Shown here one piece after another: positions 10,529-20,246 of a stretch of 64,000 bases of DNA. Numbering within the stretch: the stretch's first letter is position 1; the number at the start of each line of letters is the position of its first letter. Source of the stretch: Hirudinaria manillensis (Eukaryota > Annelida > Clitellata > Hirudinida > Hirudinidae). The notes under the pieces are model-generated. The model made no database searches. It had not been told where the DNA came from and saw only the letters and a program-made list of their open reading frames with translations. The translations under genes and the position numbers were made by a program. The stretch is from positions 6,054,778 to 6,118,777 of the forward strand of contig CM067538.1 of the NCBI GenBank assembly GCA_034509925.1. The letters run 5' to 3'.

Positions 10529-12499
10529 TTAAACAATTGGATCAGCCCATGAACACTCATCTTCAATTCCAAGGTTGAAATTGCCTCCAGTTCCGTTCCT
10601 GTACTTGCTGGTCACAATACGGAACCATCCATCCTCACCCTGTTTAAAAAGCAGTTGACTTATACATTGTTATAACCGTGAATTTAGATGCTCAATGAAT
10701 TTATTAAAATTATATGGACAATTAATTAAATTAATAGTTAATTAATGTTCAGGGTAGTATTCGGAGTCTTTGGTTAGGTTTGGTTATGAAACTCGACAAA
10801 TCACGCAATCTAGAAAGGAGAGTGAGAGAAATAAAAGATTCCAAAATCTGGACAATTAGGCATTGAATATCTTCCAACCCATCTGAACACATTCAATAAA
10901 CCTGAACTTTCATAATTAGTTTGAGGACTCCGAGGTTATTACAATATTATGCATATTAATAGAGAAATAATTGTATATATTCTTGCAGTGATGAGAAATT
11001 AGTCTAATTACAACAGGTTGCTTATAAATTTGTTAAGGGATACTTAATAATATAAATAATAACAGTGGCTGGAAATCATCCAACTTACCCATGAGGTTCC
11101 CCATGAATTCCTTCCGATCCAGTACTCGACTCCATTCTCATCAACACCCCATCCAACTACGGAAATGACATGGTAGAACTGCGTATTGAAAATAAATATT
11201 GAAACAACACAGAGGAAATTATTATCAAAGGTAATGCAGAGTTTATCAACCATCAAATAATTAGCATATGGCAAAAAGTAAAACACTTAGCCCCAGCATA
11301 TGCATGCCTCTAGAAAATCGATAGCTTGATTTGCATAATTTAAACTCACATCTGGCTTTATGTAGTCCTCCTCAAAGACTCCTCCTTCGTAAAGTATCAA
11401 TTTTACCGTGATCCTCACTACGCAACTGAAGAAAAATTTAAAGAACGAATGATAAGCTAATTAATCAATTACCTCCACACCGTTGATGTTAATAATATTT
11501 ATGTATTTGAATTAGCATGTGAAAATCATTAAGAACAAGTATTGGACTCTAAGGTTTCCACGAAAATTTGATTTTTGTTATTTAGTTTAATTATATCGAC
11601 CAGGATGATTTTGCCACTCAGGACTCACGCGATTGGCCCTCTGGTGAGGATTTCCTTCATCATATTGTCTCTTCCCGATATCTCTCCTAACTCACTGACC
11701 TTCCACCTTTTATAGTTTTCGACAGCCCAACACGTGCCATTATGACCGCAGTCTCCGCATTGATTGAACGGAGTGCATTCTAAGATTGAAAATAACTCAT
11801 GTGAATTAATTATTATATCCAAGTCATAGACAAAAAAAGAATCAACTAACAAAAATGGTAGGTGCAAAAATCTGACTCACCCTGCTCTACACCTTGGTAG
11901 TTGTTACAAGATTCGTCTGGAATGCCGTCCCGTTGGGCATATTCAAATACTAAACTCGGCTCTCCACCATCGCAACCACCAGCGTTACCGCAAGCGATTA
12001 CATTTTGGGGGGACAGATACACCAGTGGCCAGATACCATTTCTTTTTATGTTGATACGGTCAGCCAGGGAACTTGTGGCAGCCATAGCCCAGCAAGAGCC
12101 ACAATCTGATTTTGAGGATAACAATGTCTTAATCATCACTTAGGATTATTATGATGACATGAAAATTGAAATGATGAATTGAAAAGACTTACATTGAGGT
12201 ATGTGCTGGTTTCTAATAGGAGTCATGCAATTGGTTTTAGTAGCGTTTCTCCAATCCCAGCTCTTTGGTATTTCGACATTTTCCAATTCCCAAATTCTTG
12301 GTTGGAGTCTGCAATTGGTGTAACGTTAGTTATGATTAGCTTTACTTCTTCATTTTTCGCCGGGCAGTTTAATGAAAGGTGATTCAAAAAACGTTGGCAC
12401 ATACTTGACGTGTTTTCTCTCTTGTAAGTTAGGTTTATAACATCCTTGAGCTGACAAAGCTAACACAAGAACGTTCAGCACAGCCAACAGTTTGATCAT
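10529..12499 (-). CDS. cathepsin Z (X)-like cysteine protease, copy C
   Basis: Exons: 12405-12499, 12193-12308, 11881-12105, 11629-11779, 11350-11425, 11089-11178 and 10529-10639; 864 bp, 287 aa. Exon sizes match copy B exactly. The catalytic residues are present: Cys in QYCGSCWA, His in [11 protein letters not shown] and Asn in GRNSWG, plus the NQHIPQ signature. The signal peptide exon is the same as in copy B, while exon 2 differs more ([19 protein letters not shown]). Without removing intron 12309-12404 a TGA interrupts the propeptide, and CTAAC followed by TTGCAG marks its 3' end. A solo LTR lies in the last intron. It looks functional. Confidence 0.9.
10668..10943 (+). mobile_element. 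solo LTR related to the SAP element
   Basis: 276 bp starting TGTTATAACC and ending GGTTATTACA. The 3' two thirds resemble 5455-5750 (TCATAATTAGTTTGAGGAC). It sits in the intron between exons 6 and 5 of copy C; the same intron in copies B and E lacks it. Flanks ACAT/ATAT fit a 4-bp target duplication with one change. It is older than the 5455 element. Confidence 0.75.
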
Positions 12500-12540
12500 T
12501 TTGTCTGCATGAACAATGAATCAAGTTTGAAGGTAGAACT

Positions 12541-13462
12541 TATAACTATTATTAACGAAATAAAGGAATATCAACTTATTCATTGAAATTACTCACTTGA
12601 CACGAAAGTAAAACCGTAACAAAGTTCTTGTCTTCCATTTATAAGTAACCAGCATGTGACCAATTTGCATAATGTCTTTAAGTTTCATTTGCCTTCGTAG
12701 TGACATTTTAAAGTTTTCATCTTTCAAAAAAAGGTAATCCACGTTGGAATGAACAAAACTTAAAGACCAACTTTACCCAATATCAGCATCATCGTTTTAC
12801 TATAAATTTTCGAACATTTTTAAAAATAAAAATTATGTTTTTTTGGAAATTTTACGAAATAGGTATCAGATGTTAATTCAATTGGTTCAAAGTAATACCC
12901 TGCTTATTTGAATGTATGAGAACATTTTAAGTGTATCATCTGATCTATGTGTTACGCCTCATTTGTAGTATAACTTTCAAAACGTAATGTTAGTTATATT
13001 TCTCATACGACAAACTTATTGAAAACCTGAATTTATTAAAATAGCTTACAAATTTAATATACCTTATTTGAAGAGATGAAATTGAATCGATTAAGTGCAC
13101 TATTCGAGTTTTAATCGTAATGTTAGGATTACATTGAATCATAATAATATTGTAACAGATTTATTATAATGTTATCTTATTATTCTACACCGAAATGATT
13201 ACATTTAAACAAATAATAATTACTACATGATGCTCGCTTAATATTAGATTGTAATCATTCAATAGAAAATAATTGTTTGAATTTAAGCTCTAGCAAATTA
13301 TGATTAATTTTATATTTATCTCATTATGAATAAATTGTTATTTCAATTTTAATTATTTGCCATCTTCACAAAAGATTCAAGTCAAAGATTTGAGTCGTAC
13401 AGTCATTGATTTTATTTAGAATCATGATTAATTTAAATTGTCACTACGAAGGCAATTATAAT
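12541..13462. repeat. cathepsin leader pair behind copy C, cut by a LINE
   Basis: The minus leader of copy C is followed by the start of a plus leader. The plus leader stops at GGCAATTATAAT (13462) and resumes at 17057 with ATACTTAAAGACATTATG, through to the first codons at 17258. Confidence 0.8.
12637..12643 (-). promoter_or_regulatory. TATA box of cathepsin copy C
   Basis: TATAAAT on the minus strand in the conserved leader, in the same position relative to the ATG as in copy B. Confidence 0.6.
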
Positions 13463-13576
13463 ATTTATTTATTTTATTTATTTATTTCTCAACAAATTGA
13501 AGGGTCATCCAATGACCACTAACACAAATTTGAATAAGTACAGCAGATTGTGCGTAAATAAAGTGCAGAAGCAAGC

Positions 13577-16432
13577 TTAAATTGATAGGTATTTGTTAAA
13601 GTCAGTAGTCGAGATGCAGGATTTAAATCGGGATAAAGTTGAGGAGTTTATTATATCAAGGGGTAAGGAGTTCCAGGGCTTGATGATCCGGTTGGTGAAA
13701 AAGTTCTGCCTGTGACTGGTGAGACACTTCTCTTGGCGTAGACGAAGGGGATGACCACGGGTTCTGGAAGCTAGAAATGTAGGGAACTCTGGAATCTTGC
13801 ATATAGTATGGCCGTGGATTATTTTGTAGCACAGGCATAAGTCACAGATGAGGCGACGATGTTCGAGTGTTTTGAGTCCGAGTTGTTTTAGTCTGTTAGG
13901 GTAGGGCAGAGCTCTGAGACCAGGAATCATTCTTGTGAAATATTTTTGCACCTTTTCTATTTTCGTTTTAAGCTGTTTGGTGTGTGGGTTCCATATTGGG
14001 GAGCAGTATTCGAGAATCGGCCGGACGAAGGAGCAGTATGCTTTGGTTAAAATGTTTTTGTTCCTGGTGCGAAAGCATTTGGAAATCAAACGTAACCTCA
14101 CAAATGCTTTGTGGACAATATTGCTGATGTGTGCCTTGTAAGTAAGTTTGTCGTCGATGAGGACTCCGAGATCCCGGGTAGTTTCTAATAGAGGTACTGT
14201 TTGTGATGCAATTGTATAATGTCTGGGTGGAGTCCTGGTACGAGCTGACCTGACAGAGATTTGGATGCATTTCTCCGGAGCAAGCTGTAGTTGCCACCTG
14301 TTGCTCCATGACACCAACTTATTAATAGCAGACTGCAGGGTGGAACTTTGAGTGAGTGGTGATGCTGAGTACAGTTTGATATCGTCAGCAAATAGTTTTG
14401 ATTTGACGTAGTTATCGTTAAGCGTATCGGTAACATCGTTAATGTATATAAGGAAAAGTGTAGGTCCAAGCACACTCCCCTGAGGCACGCCACCAATCAC
14501 GTCCATTTCATTGGAAAGGTGGCCATTAATTTTTACTGCCTGGGTTCGGTTGGATAAGAAAGCTTCAAGCCATAAAAGTAGATTGCCTGAGATGCCATAG
14601 GCCTGAAGTTTAGATAGTAGCTTTAGGTGAGACACCGAGTCGAAGGCTTTTCTAAAGTCAAAGTATATTATGTCTGTTCCCTGGTTCATTGATGCCGACC
14701 AATCATATGTACATTCAATCAGGTTGGAGCACGTAGATCTGGAATTTAAAAAGCCATGCTGTTCAGGTGATATGAGGTTGTTAGCTTGAAGGTAGTTTAA
14801 GATGTCTTTGTTGATCATCCGTTCCATTGCTCGACAGCAGGAGGATGTGAGCGATATTGGTCGGTAGTTACCAGGATCAGAAGTGGCCCCTTTTTTGTGT
14901 ACGGGGGTTACATGGGCAGATCTCCAATCAAGGGGTAATTCGTGCATATTGAAGGAGAAGTTGAAGATATGGGAGAGTGGCAAACAGAGACCAGCAGCGC
15001 AGTTTCTGAGGAGAGTGTTAGTGATTCCATCCGGACCAGATGAGAGGGACGGTTTGAGCTTGCGGAGTGTCTGGTATGTGCGATCAGGAGTGAACATTAA
15101 TTGATCAATTTTTTTGCTGGTGCGTGGAGACATAGTATGGCATATTACATCATCGATTGTGAAAACACTGCAAAAGTATCTATTGAAAATATTTACTATT
15201 TTATCTGGATCTGATGTGTAGAGTCCATCTTGGGCTTTTAACTCTTGCACTGGGTTATGTGCTGAAAGTTTGTTGTTGATGAAGCGGTAAAACTGTCCTA
15301 AATTGCCGGTCAGTGCCAGCCTGCTTTCCTGGATTTCGTGGTGTTCATCTATGACTTTCTTGAGTTTTTTGGAGAAAGCGTTGAAAATAATTTTGTCTTC
15401 GCTTCTTTTGCTTTGATGCCACTTGCGAAAGGCTTTAAGCTTTAGTTTTTGAGCCTTTAGAATGAAGCTGGGGTAGGAAGGCTTGAGTGATTTTATAGTG
15501 GTGCCGAGTTTGACACGTTCGGGAGCGATGCTATTGATGCCGTTGCTAACAATATCTGTAAACACTCTCCAACAGTCATCAACAGAGAAGCAGTATTGGA
15601 ACAACTCATTCCAATTTATGTTGCAAAGGTAGCTGTCTAGATTTTCATAGGCTGATTTAGTTAAGTGTCTGTATCTCAGGTTATGAATTGTGACTGGTTG
15701 GGTTGGAAGATTCACTTTGAAGACAATGGTGTTATGGTCGCTCTGGGAGATTGGTGGCATTATCCTGATGTCTGATATGAAACATGAATCATTGGAGAAG
15801 AGCAGGTCTAAGATGTTAGATTGTCGCGTTGGTGACTGGACAAATTGGTGAAGTCCCATCTCGTCAAATAGGTTGATAAATGTATTATAGATTTCATTGT
15901 TGGGGTGGGAGTGGTTTTGCCAGTTGACACACGGAAGGTTGAAATCTCCCATGACGCATACCAGTCCAGTACTCCTGCACAGATAGTCCAAACAGTGGAC
16001 ACTTCTTTTGGCATACTCAACGGAATTTGAATTGAACCCGGTTGGTCTGTAATAGGTAATAACTCGGCAAGTTGAACAACACGTAAGAATATCAACACAA
16101 ACGATTTCAATGGATTTGTACTCCAACGGTATGGGTATTTGTCTAACTTTAAGATTTTTCTTTACAAGTAGAGCAACACCTCCACCCCGAGAGCCCCTGT
16201 CGCAACGAAAAGCCTGATATTCTTTTAACAGAAGTAAGCCATCGGGTTCGCTGTCCAACCAAGTTTCAACCAAACCAAAAACTTCTAGGTTGTGGCTTTT
16301 CAAAAACAAAGATAGTTCTTCTCTTTTGCTGATTAGGCTTCTGGTATTTGTGGAGGCCCATGATTTTGGTTCATTTCCGAAAGGGCTGAGAGGTTGGTTG
16401 TGTCTCGGTTGCGGATGCCTTTGTTGAGCCAC
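13577..16432 (-). CDS. ORF2: apurinic endonuclease and reverse transcriptase
   Basis: 951 aa. The N-terminal third is an exonuclease-endonuclease-phosphatase domain (GLVETWL, CVMGDFNLPCVNW, SDHNTIVF) that nicks target DNA. Residues roughly 450-760 are reverse transcriptase: NYRPISLTS, QHGFLNSRSTC, IYFDFRKAFDSVSH, GGVPQGSVLGPTLF and the catalytic FADD in LFADDIKLY. The C-terminal part (RLKQLGLKTLEHRRL) is typical of the CR1/Jockey group; no RNase H is seen. It overlaps ORF1 by 62 bp. No frameshift or stop. Confidence 0.93.
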   Translation of the reverse strand: MAQQRHPQPRHNQPLSPFGNEPKSWASTNTRSLISKREELSLFLKSHNLEVFGLVETWLDSEPDGLLLLKEYQAFRCDRGSRGGGVALLVKKNLKVRQIPIPLEYKSIEIVCVDILTCCSTCRVITYYRPTGFNSNSVEYAKRSVHCLDYLCRSTGLVCVMGDFNLPCVNWQNHSHPNNEIYNTFINLFDEMGLHQFVQSPTRQSNILDLLFSNDSCFISDIRIMPPISQSDHNTIVFKVNLPTQPVTIHNLRYRHLTKSAYENLDSYLCNINWNELFQYCFSVDDCWRVFTDIVSNGINSIAPERVKLGTTIKSLKPSYPSFILKAQKLKLKAFRKWHQSKRSEDKIIFNAFSKKLKKVIDEHHEIQESRLALTGNLGQFYRFINNKLSAHNPVQELKAQDGLYTSDPDKIVNIFNRYFCSVFTIDDVICHTMSPRTSKKIDQLMFTPDRTYQTLRKLKPSLSSGPDGITNTLLRNCAAGLCLPLSHIFNFSFNMHELPLDWRSAHVTPVHKKGATSDPGNYRPISLTSSCCRAMERMINKDILNYLQANNLISPEQHGFLNSRSTCSNLIECTYDWSASMNQGTDIIYFDFRKAFDSVSHLKLLSKLQAYGISGNLLLWLEAFLSNRTQAVKINGHLSNEMDVIGGVPQGSVLGPTLFLIYINDVTDTLNDNYVKSKLFADDIKLYSASPLTQSSTLQSAINKLVSWSNRWQLQLAPEKCIQISVRSARTRTPPRHYTIASQTVPLLETTRDLGVLIDDKLTYKAHISNIVHKAFVRLRLISKCFRTRNKNILTKAYCSFVRPILEYCSPIWNPHTKQLKTKIEKVQKYFTRMIPGLRALPYPNRLKQLGLKTLEHRRLICDLCLCYKIIHGHTICKIPEFPTFLASRTRGHPLRLRQEKCLTSHRQNFFTNRIIKPWNSLPLDIINSSTLSRFKSCISTTDFNKYLSI

Positions 16433-17012
16433 TCTGAGCGGTTTTCAGTCTTCTCTGGCATCTTTTCTGGTAGGCCGCTTCAGCTTCGCTGGGCGTCAAG
16501 TCATAGTTCATGAATACTTTTCTGACGGCAGCATCTTGGGAAATTCTGAGAATTCTAGAAGACGAGATCAAGTCTCTTACTGCCTCAGAGTTCGAGAGAG
16601 TGATACAGAGCTTAGAATTAGTAGGATCTTTCCCAAAACGACGTATATTTGTGATGGCAGGCTTCACAGTGAGATTCTGCTCGATGAAGTTATGTACAAA
16701 TTTGGTATCGTCGAGTGTTGGCTGAGCTGGTAAGCCGGAAACAATAACATTTGTTGAGCGCCTGCTCTTCTCAACTCTTTCTTTTTCGGCGTTCCACAAG
16801 ACATTCTTGATCTCTGTCAAATCCACGCTGGGGGCACGAGATACAAATGACTGTTCGAGAGTCTCCATCCTGGTCAGAAACGTTTTAGTCATCTCATTCA
16901 GAGCTTCAGTCAACGTTTTGGTTATTTGCGACATCATGACCTGAATTGTTGTTGAAAATGCCTCCAACATCTTATTCATATTGGTGTTCATTTGGCCAAT
17001 TGCATTCGTCAT
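16371..17012 (-). CDS. ORF1: LINE RNA-binding protein, probably 5' truncated
   Basis: 213 aa from the first ATG. The N-terminal 60 residues look like a coiled coil (regular hydrophobic spacing in MNTNMNKMLEAFSTT). A central block RRSTNVIVSGLP...RRFGK...LCITLSNSEAVRDL resembles the RRM-like domain of L1-type ORF1 proteins. The frame is open upstream of the ATG (LLTKQLGEH) to a stop at about 17048-17050 at the element border, so the true N-terminus was probably lost on insertion. Confidence 0.75.
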   Translation of the reverse strand: MTNAIGQMNTNMNKMLEAFSTTIQVMMSQITKTLTEALNEMTKTFLTRMETLEQSFVSRAPSVDLTEIKNVLWNAEKERVEKSRRSTNVIVSGLPAQPTLDDTKFVHNFIEQNLTVKPAITNIRRFGKDPTNSKLCITLSNSEAVRDLISSSRILRISQDAAVRKVFMNYDLTPSEAEAAYQKRCQRRLKTAQSGSTKASATETQPTSQPFRK

Positions 17013-17056
17013 GTGCTCCCCCAGCTGTTTTGTCAGGAGGTTCGAATTTTACTTAA

Positions 17057-17290
17057 ATTAATACTTAAAGACATTATGGAAATTGGCCACGTGGTGGTTA
17101 CTTATAAATGGAAGTCAAGAACTTTGTTACGGTTTTACTTTCGAGTCAAGTGAGTAATTTTAATTACTGAAGAGGCTGATATTTGTGCTCTCCATTATCT
17201 TGCTATTAGTAATTTTAAGTACAACCTTAAAAGTTGATTCATTATTCATGCAGACAAAATGATCAAATTGTTGAACATAGGTTTTCCAAA
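17057..17290 (+). repeat. continuation of the interrupted plus-oriented cathepsin leader
   Basis: Resumes the leader cut at 13462: CACGTGG, TTATAAATGG, GTGAGT donor, ATGCAG acceptor and ATGATCAAATTGTTG at 17258, then truncation as at 4046. Confidence 0.75.
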
Positions 17291-18167
17291 CATCGTTTCG
17301 CTGCAGGTAAAATTGCGCATAAAAATCATAAAAAGACCGCACATTCGAGGTGAACTACATAAGGCCAAACCTGGTCTATTTGGGACAAATTAATTGCATT
17401 TGCTAAGTAATAGAACTTAATATGAGCAATAATTAATATTAGTTAGATGTTAAATTAAATAACAACTCTCTCAAAATGAGTCCTTTAACAAATATCCTTA
17501 ACCTTCCTACTTCCAAAAATAAATCAGAAAAACCTTTCTAAGTGTCGGAAAAGATGCAGAATGGCAAGCTATTCCATTGATATTTCATTTCCCCAAGTTA
17601 ATAATTCTTATTTCAGTGGACCGCAGTTGTTAATAGAGTGATGACAAAGCCGCATGTGACTTCGTATGTTTATTAATAATACTAATTTTATTAATATCAT
17701 CTTAATTAATAGCCACATAATTAATCAGACAAAATTGATTGATTCTAATTTCTAAAATATTGTTATGATTTTTGTTAGTTATCCACATCATCAGCTAAAT
17801 AACCTCACAATTTTGTGATTAATTTTAACAATTTTCCAATGAACTTTAAAAGTATTAATTTTTTGTTTCGGAAATTCTAAATTAATACATTAAAATATTA
17901 TAACAATAATTTCCAGAATAATATTAATAATCAAAATATGAAATTGTCTTCAAAATCGAATTTTTAAATCGAGAGTTATAAAAAAATTATGGGTGTTTTC
18001 TAATAATGTTCGATGTAATTGGTTACTAAAATCGCTTTCAATTTATGCACTATTTATATAAAACTATAAAAAAAAACAAATTACTAGATGCTGATTATAT
18101 TTCTTGAGAGTAGTAAAAAAGAATCCAAGAATTTAAATCAGAAGGAAGTATTTTTAGAACAATATCC

Positions 18168-19351
18168 TTAAACAATTGGATCAGCCCATGAACACTTTTC
18201 TTCAATTCCAAGGTTGAAATTGCCTCCAGTTCCGTTCTTGTACTTGCTGGTCACAATGCGGAACCATCCATCCTCACCCTGTTTATAAAAGTTAACTTAT
18301 ATATTATGCATATTAATAGAGAAATCATTGTAAATTTTCTTGCACTAATGAGAAATTAATTAAATTATTTAAAAATTCCTTGAAGGGGGCTGATAATATT
18401 AATATTAATAATGGTTGGATGGAAATCCTCCAATTTACCCATGGGGTTCCCCAGGAATTTCTTCCGATCCAGTACTCGACTCCATTTTCATCAACTCCCC
18501 ATCCAACCACGGAAATGGCATGGTAGAACTATGCAATTGAAAATAAATATTAAAACAATACAGAGGAAATTAATATTAAAAGAAATGAAATGTTTATCAA
18601 CAATCAAGTAATTATGGCAAAAATTGTTTACTTATCACAAGCTTATGCATGCCTCTAGAATAACAATAGTTTGATTTGCATAATTTAAACTCACATCTGG
18701 CTTAATGTAGTCCTCCTCAAAGACTCCTCCTTCGTAAAGTATCAATTTTACCGTGACTCTCACTGCACAACTGAAGAAAAATTCAATGAATGAATGATAT
18801 GCTAATTAATCAATTACCTCTATAACTTTAATGTTAATAATATTGTTGTAACCCGGGGTCTGATGAATTAATTAACGTAAGGGTATCTTTATTGGATTTA
18901 ACTAATGGCAAATACGGCTGGACGATTTGGTCGATTGCTTGTCCCGACGGAACTGCCTAATGACCCGAATCGCTAGATACGACTTTGAAATAAAAGATTC
19001 TGAATATTTAACTAAACTTAATTAATTAATTATTTAATTAATTAATTAATGTCAGGGATCCAACAATATTTATGTATTGGACTTAGCATGTGAAACTCAT
19101 TAAGAACAAGTATTGGACTCTAAGGTTTCCACGAAAATTTGGTTTTGATTATTTACATTAATTATATTCGACTAGGATGAATTTGCCACTCAGGACTCAC
19201 GCGATTGGCCCTCTGGTGAGGATTTCCTTCATCATATTGTCTCTTCCTGAAACCTGTCCGTGCTCACTGACCTTCCACCTTTTATAGTTCTCGACAGCCC
19301 AACACGTGCCATTATAATCGCAATCTCCGCATTGATTGAATGGAGTGCATT
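18168..19351 (-). pseudogene. cathepsin Z-like copy E, 3' half only
   Basis: Keeps four exons (19201-19351, 18695-18770, 18439-18528, 18168-18278) with intact reading frames and splice sites, including the catalytic His and Asn exon. The signal peptide, propeptide and catalytic Cys exons are missing. Beyond 19366 the sequence changes to a truncated SAP element. No promoter in the right orientation remains, so it is a broken gene unless spliced to something upstream. Confidence 0.88.
18844..19065 (-). mobile_element. solo LTR, SAP-element related
   Basis: 222 bp reading TGTTGGATCC...CAACA on the minus strand, flanked by ATAT on both sides (18840-18843, 19066-19069). The same intron in copies B and C is uninterrupted (TTAATAATATTTATG). 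The TGTTGGATCC start and CCCGGGTTACA end match the LTRs of 5455-7291. Internal sequence was lost by LTR-LTR recombination. Confidence 0.82.
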
Positions 19352-19366
19352 CTAAGATTGAATATA

Positions 19367-19879
19367 ATGAACAACGGTTATGATTTGTTCTTCGATGACC
19401 ATTTTTGCAGAGTTCCTCGCAGCATGGAAGTATCTCTTTGCTCCCCTCAAAAAAACCATCAGAACTCTTCTCGGTAGAGTTTTCATCCGAAACCAACCTC
19501 GCATCCTGACACGGAACCGCTATGCTTTTCAAATCGCCCCTAACACACCTCCTCAAATCATCTCTGGCCTTTTTCATAAAATCACTAAATTTCTCCATTT
19601 TTTTATCAAATGGATCGTCGAATTCGTATTCCTCCGGGTCATGGCCATTCTCCCGGGTCAGCCATGACCCAAGTCGCTCCCGTATCTCAGCTTTCGTGCA
19701 TTTCCAATCCAGACCTCGATCTCTCAATTCTTGTCTCAATCGAGGCATGTACAACTCATCCAAGTACAACGACATCCTTCACTTTTCAACAAATCAAGCC
19801 TCTACCTTAGTTATTCTTGGATACCCTTTAACTCTAAATCCCACTCCTGACACCAATGCAATAATCCAAGGATCCAACA
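19367..19879 (-). mobile_element. truncated SAP-type LTR element
   Basis: On the minus strand it starts with a collapsed LTR (TGTTGGATCC then GGATTATTGCA), followed by the same primer-binding site and leader as the 5455 element, then the first ~135 codons of a SAP ORF. It ends abruptly at about 19367 in cathepsin intron DNA. The element probably inserted upstream of copy E; a later deletion removed its 3' part together with the first three coding exons of copy E. Confidence 0.85.
19370..19775 (-). pseudogene. 5' part of SAP-domain ORF, fused to cathepsin exon
   Basis: Begins [20 protein letters not shown] with a clear SAP motif and the block GDLKSIAVPCQDARLVSDEN (one repeat unit only). After about 135 residues the frame runs on into the cathepsin exon at 19351, giving a 192-residue open frame that is a by-product of the deletion. 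Confidence 0.8.
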
Positions 19880-20246
19880 TTATTCTACACCGAAATTATT
19901 ACATTTAAACAAATAATAACTACTATATGATGCTCGCTTAATATTAGATTGAAATCATCCAATAGAAAATAATTGTTTGATTTTAAGCTCTAGCAAATTA
20001 TGATTATCGAGAACTCATTGTTTTTTATTTTAGATTAATTTAAAATGTCACTATGAAGGCAATTATAAAATCTAAAGACGTTATGCAAATTGATCACATG
20101 GTGGTTACTTATAAATGGAAGTCAAGAACTTTGTTACGGTTTTACTTTCGAGTCAAGTGAGTCATTTCAATGAAAAAGCTGATATTATTTTATTTCTTTA
20201 TTAATAGTCATAAGTTCTACCTTTAAAGGTGATTCATGCAGACAAA
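19880..20246 (+). repeat. leader of cathepsin copy D
   Basis: Plus-oriented upstream region with TTATAAATGG, then a 5'-UTR intron from GTGAGT (20157) to ATGCAG (20241). This is the only plus leader in the window that is still followed by a long gene copy. Confidence 0.75.
20110..20116 (+). promoter_or_regulatory. TATA box of cathepsin copy D
   Basis: TATAAAT in the conserved leader, with CACATGG just upstream. Confidence 0.55.

Larger units (their letters stand above)
13463..17053 (-). mobile_element. CR1/Jockey-type non-LTR retrotransposon, two open ORFs
   Basis: About 3.6 kb inserted in a plus-oriented cathepsin leader. On the minus strand it has ORF1 (ends 16371), ORF2 (13577-16432) and a 3' tail of AAATA-like repeats (13463-13490). 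Comparison with 9430-9450 gives the empty site; the flanks share only TAAT to AATTAAT, a short or decayed target duplication. The 5' end seems truncated inside ORF1. Both ORFs are uninterrupted, so the insertion is fairly recent. Confidence 0.9.
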
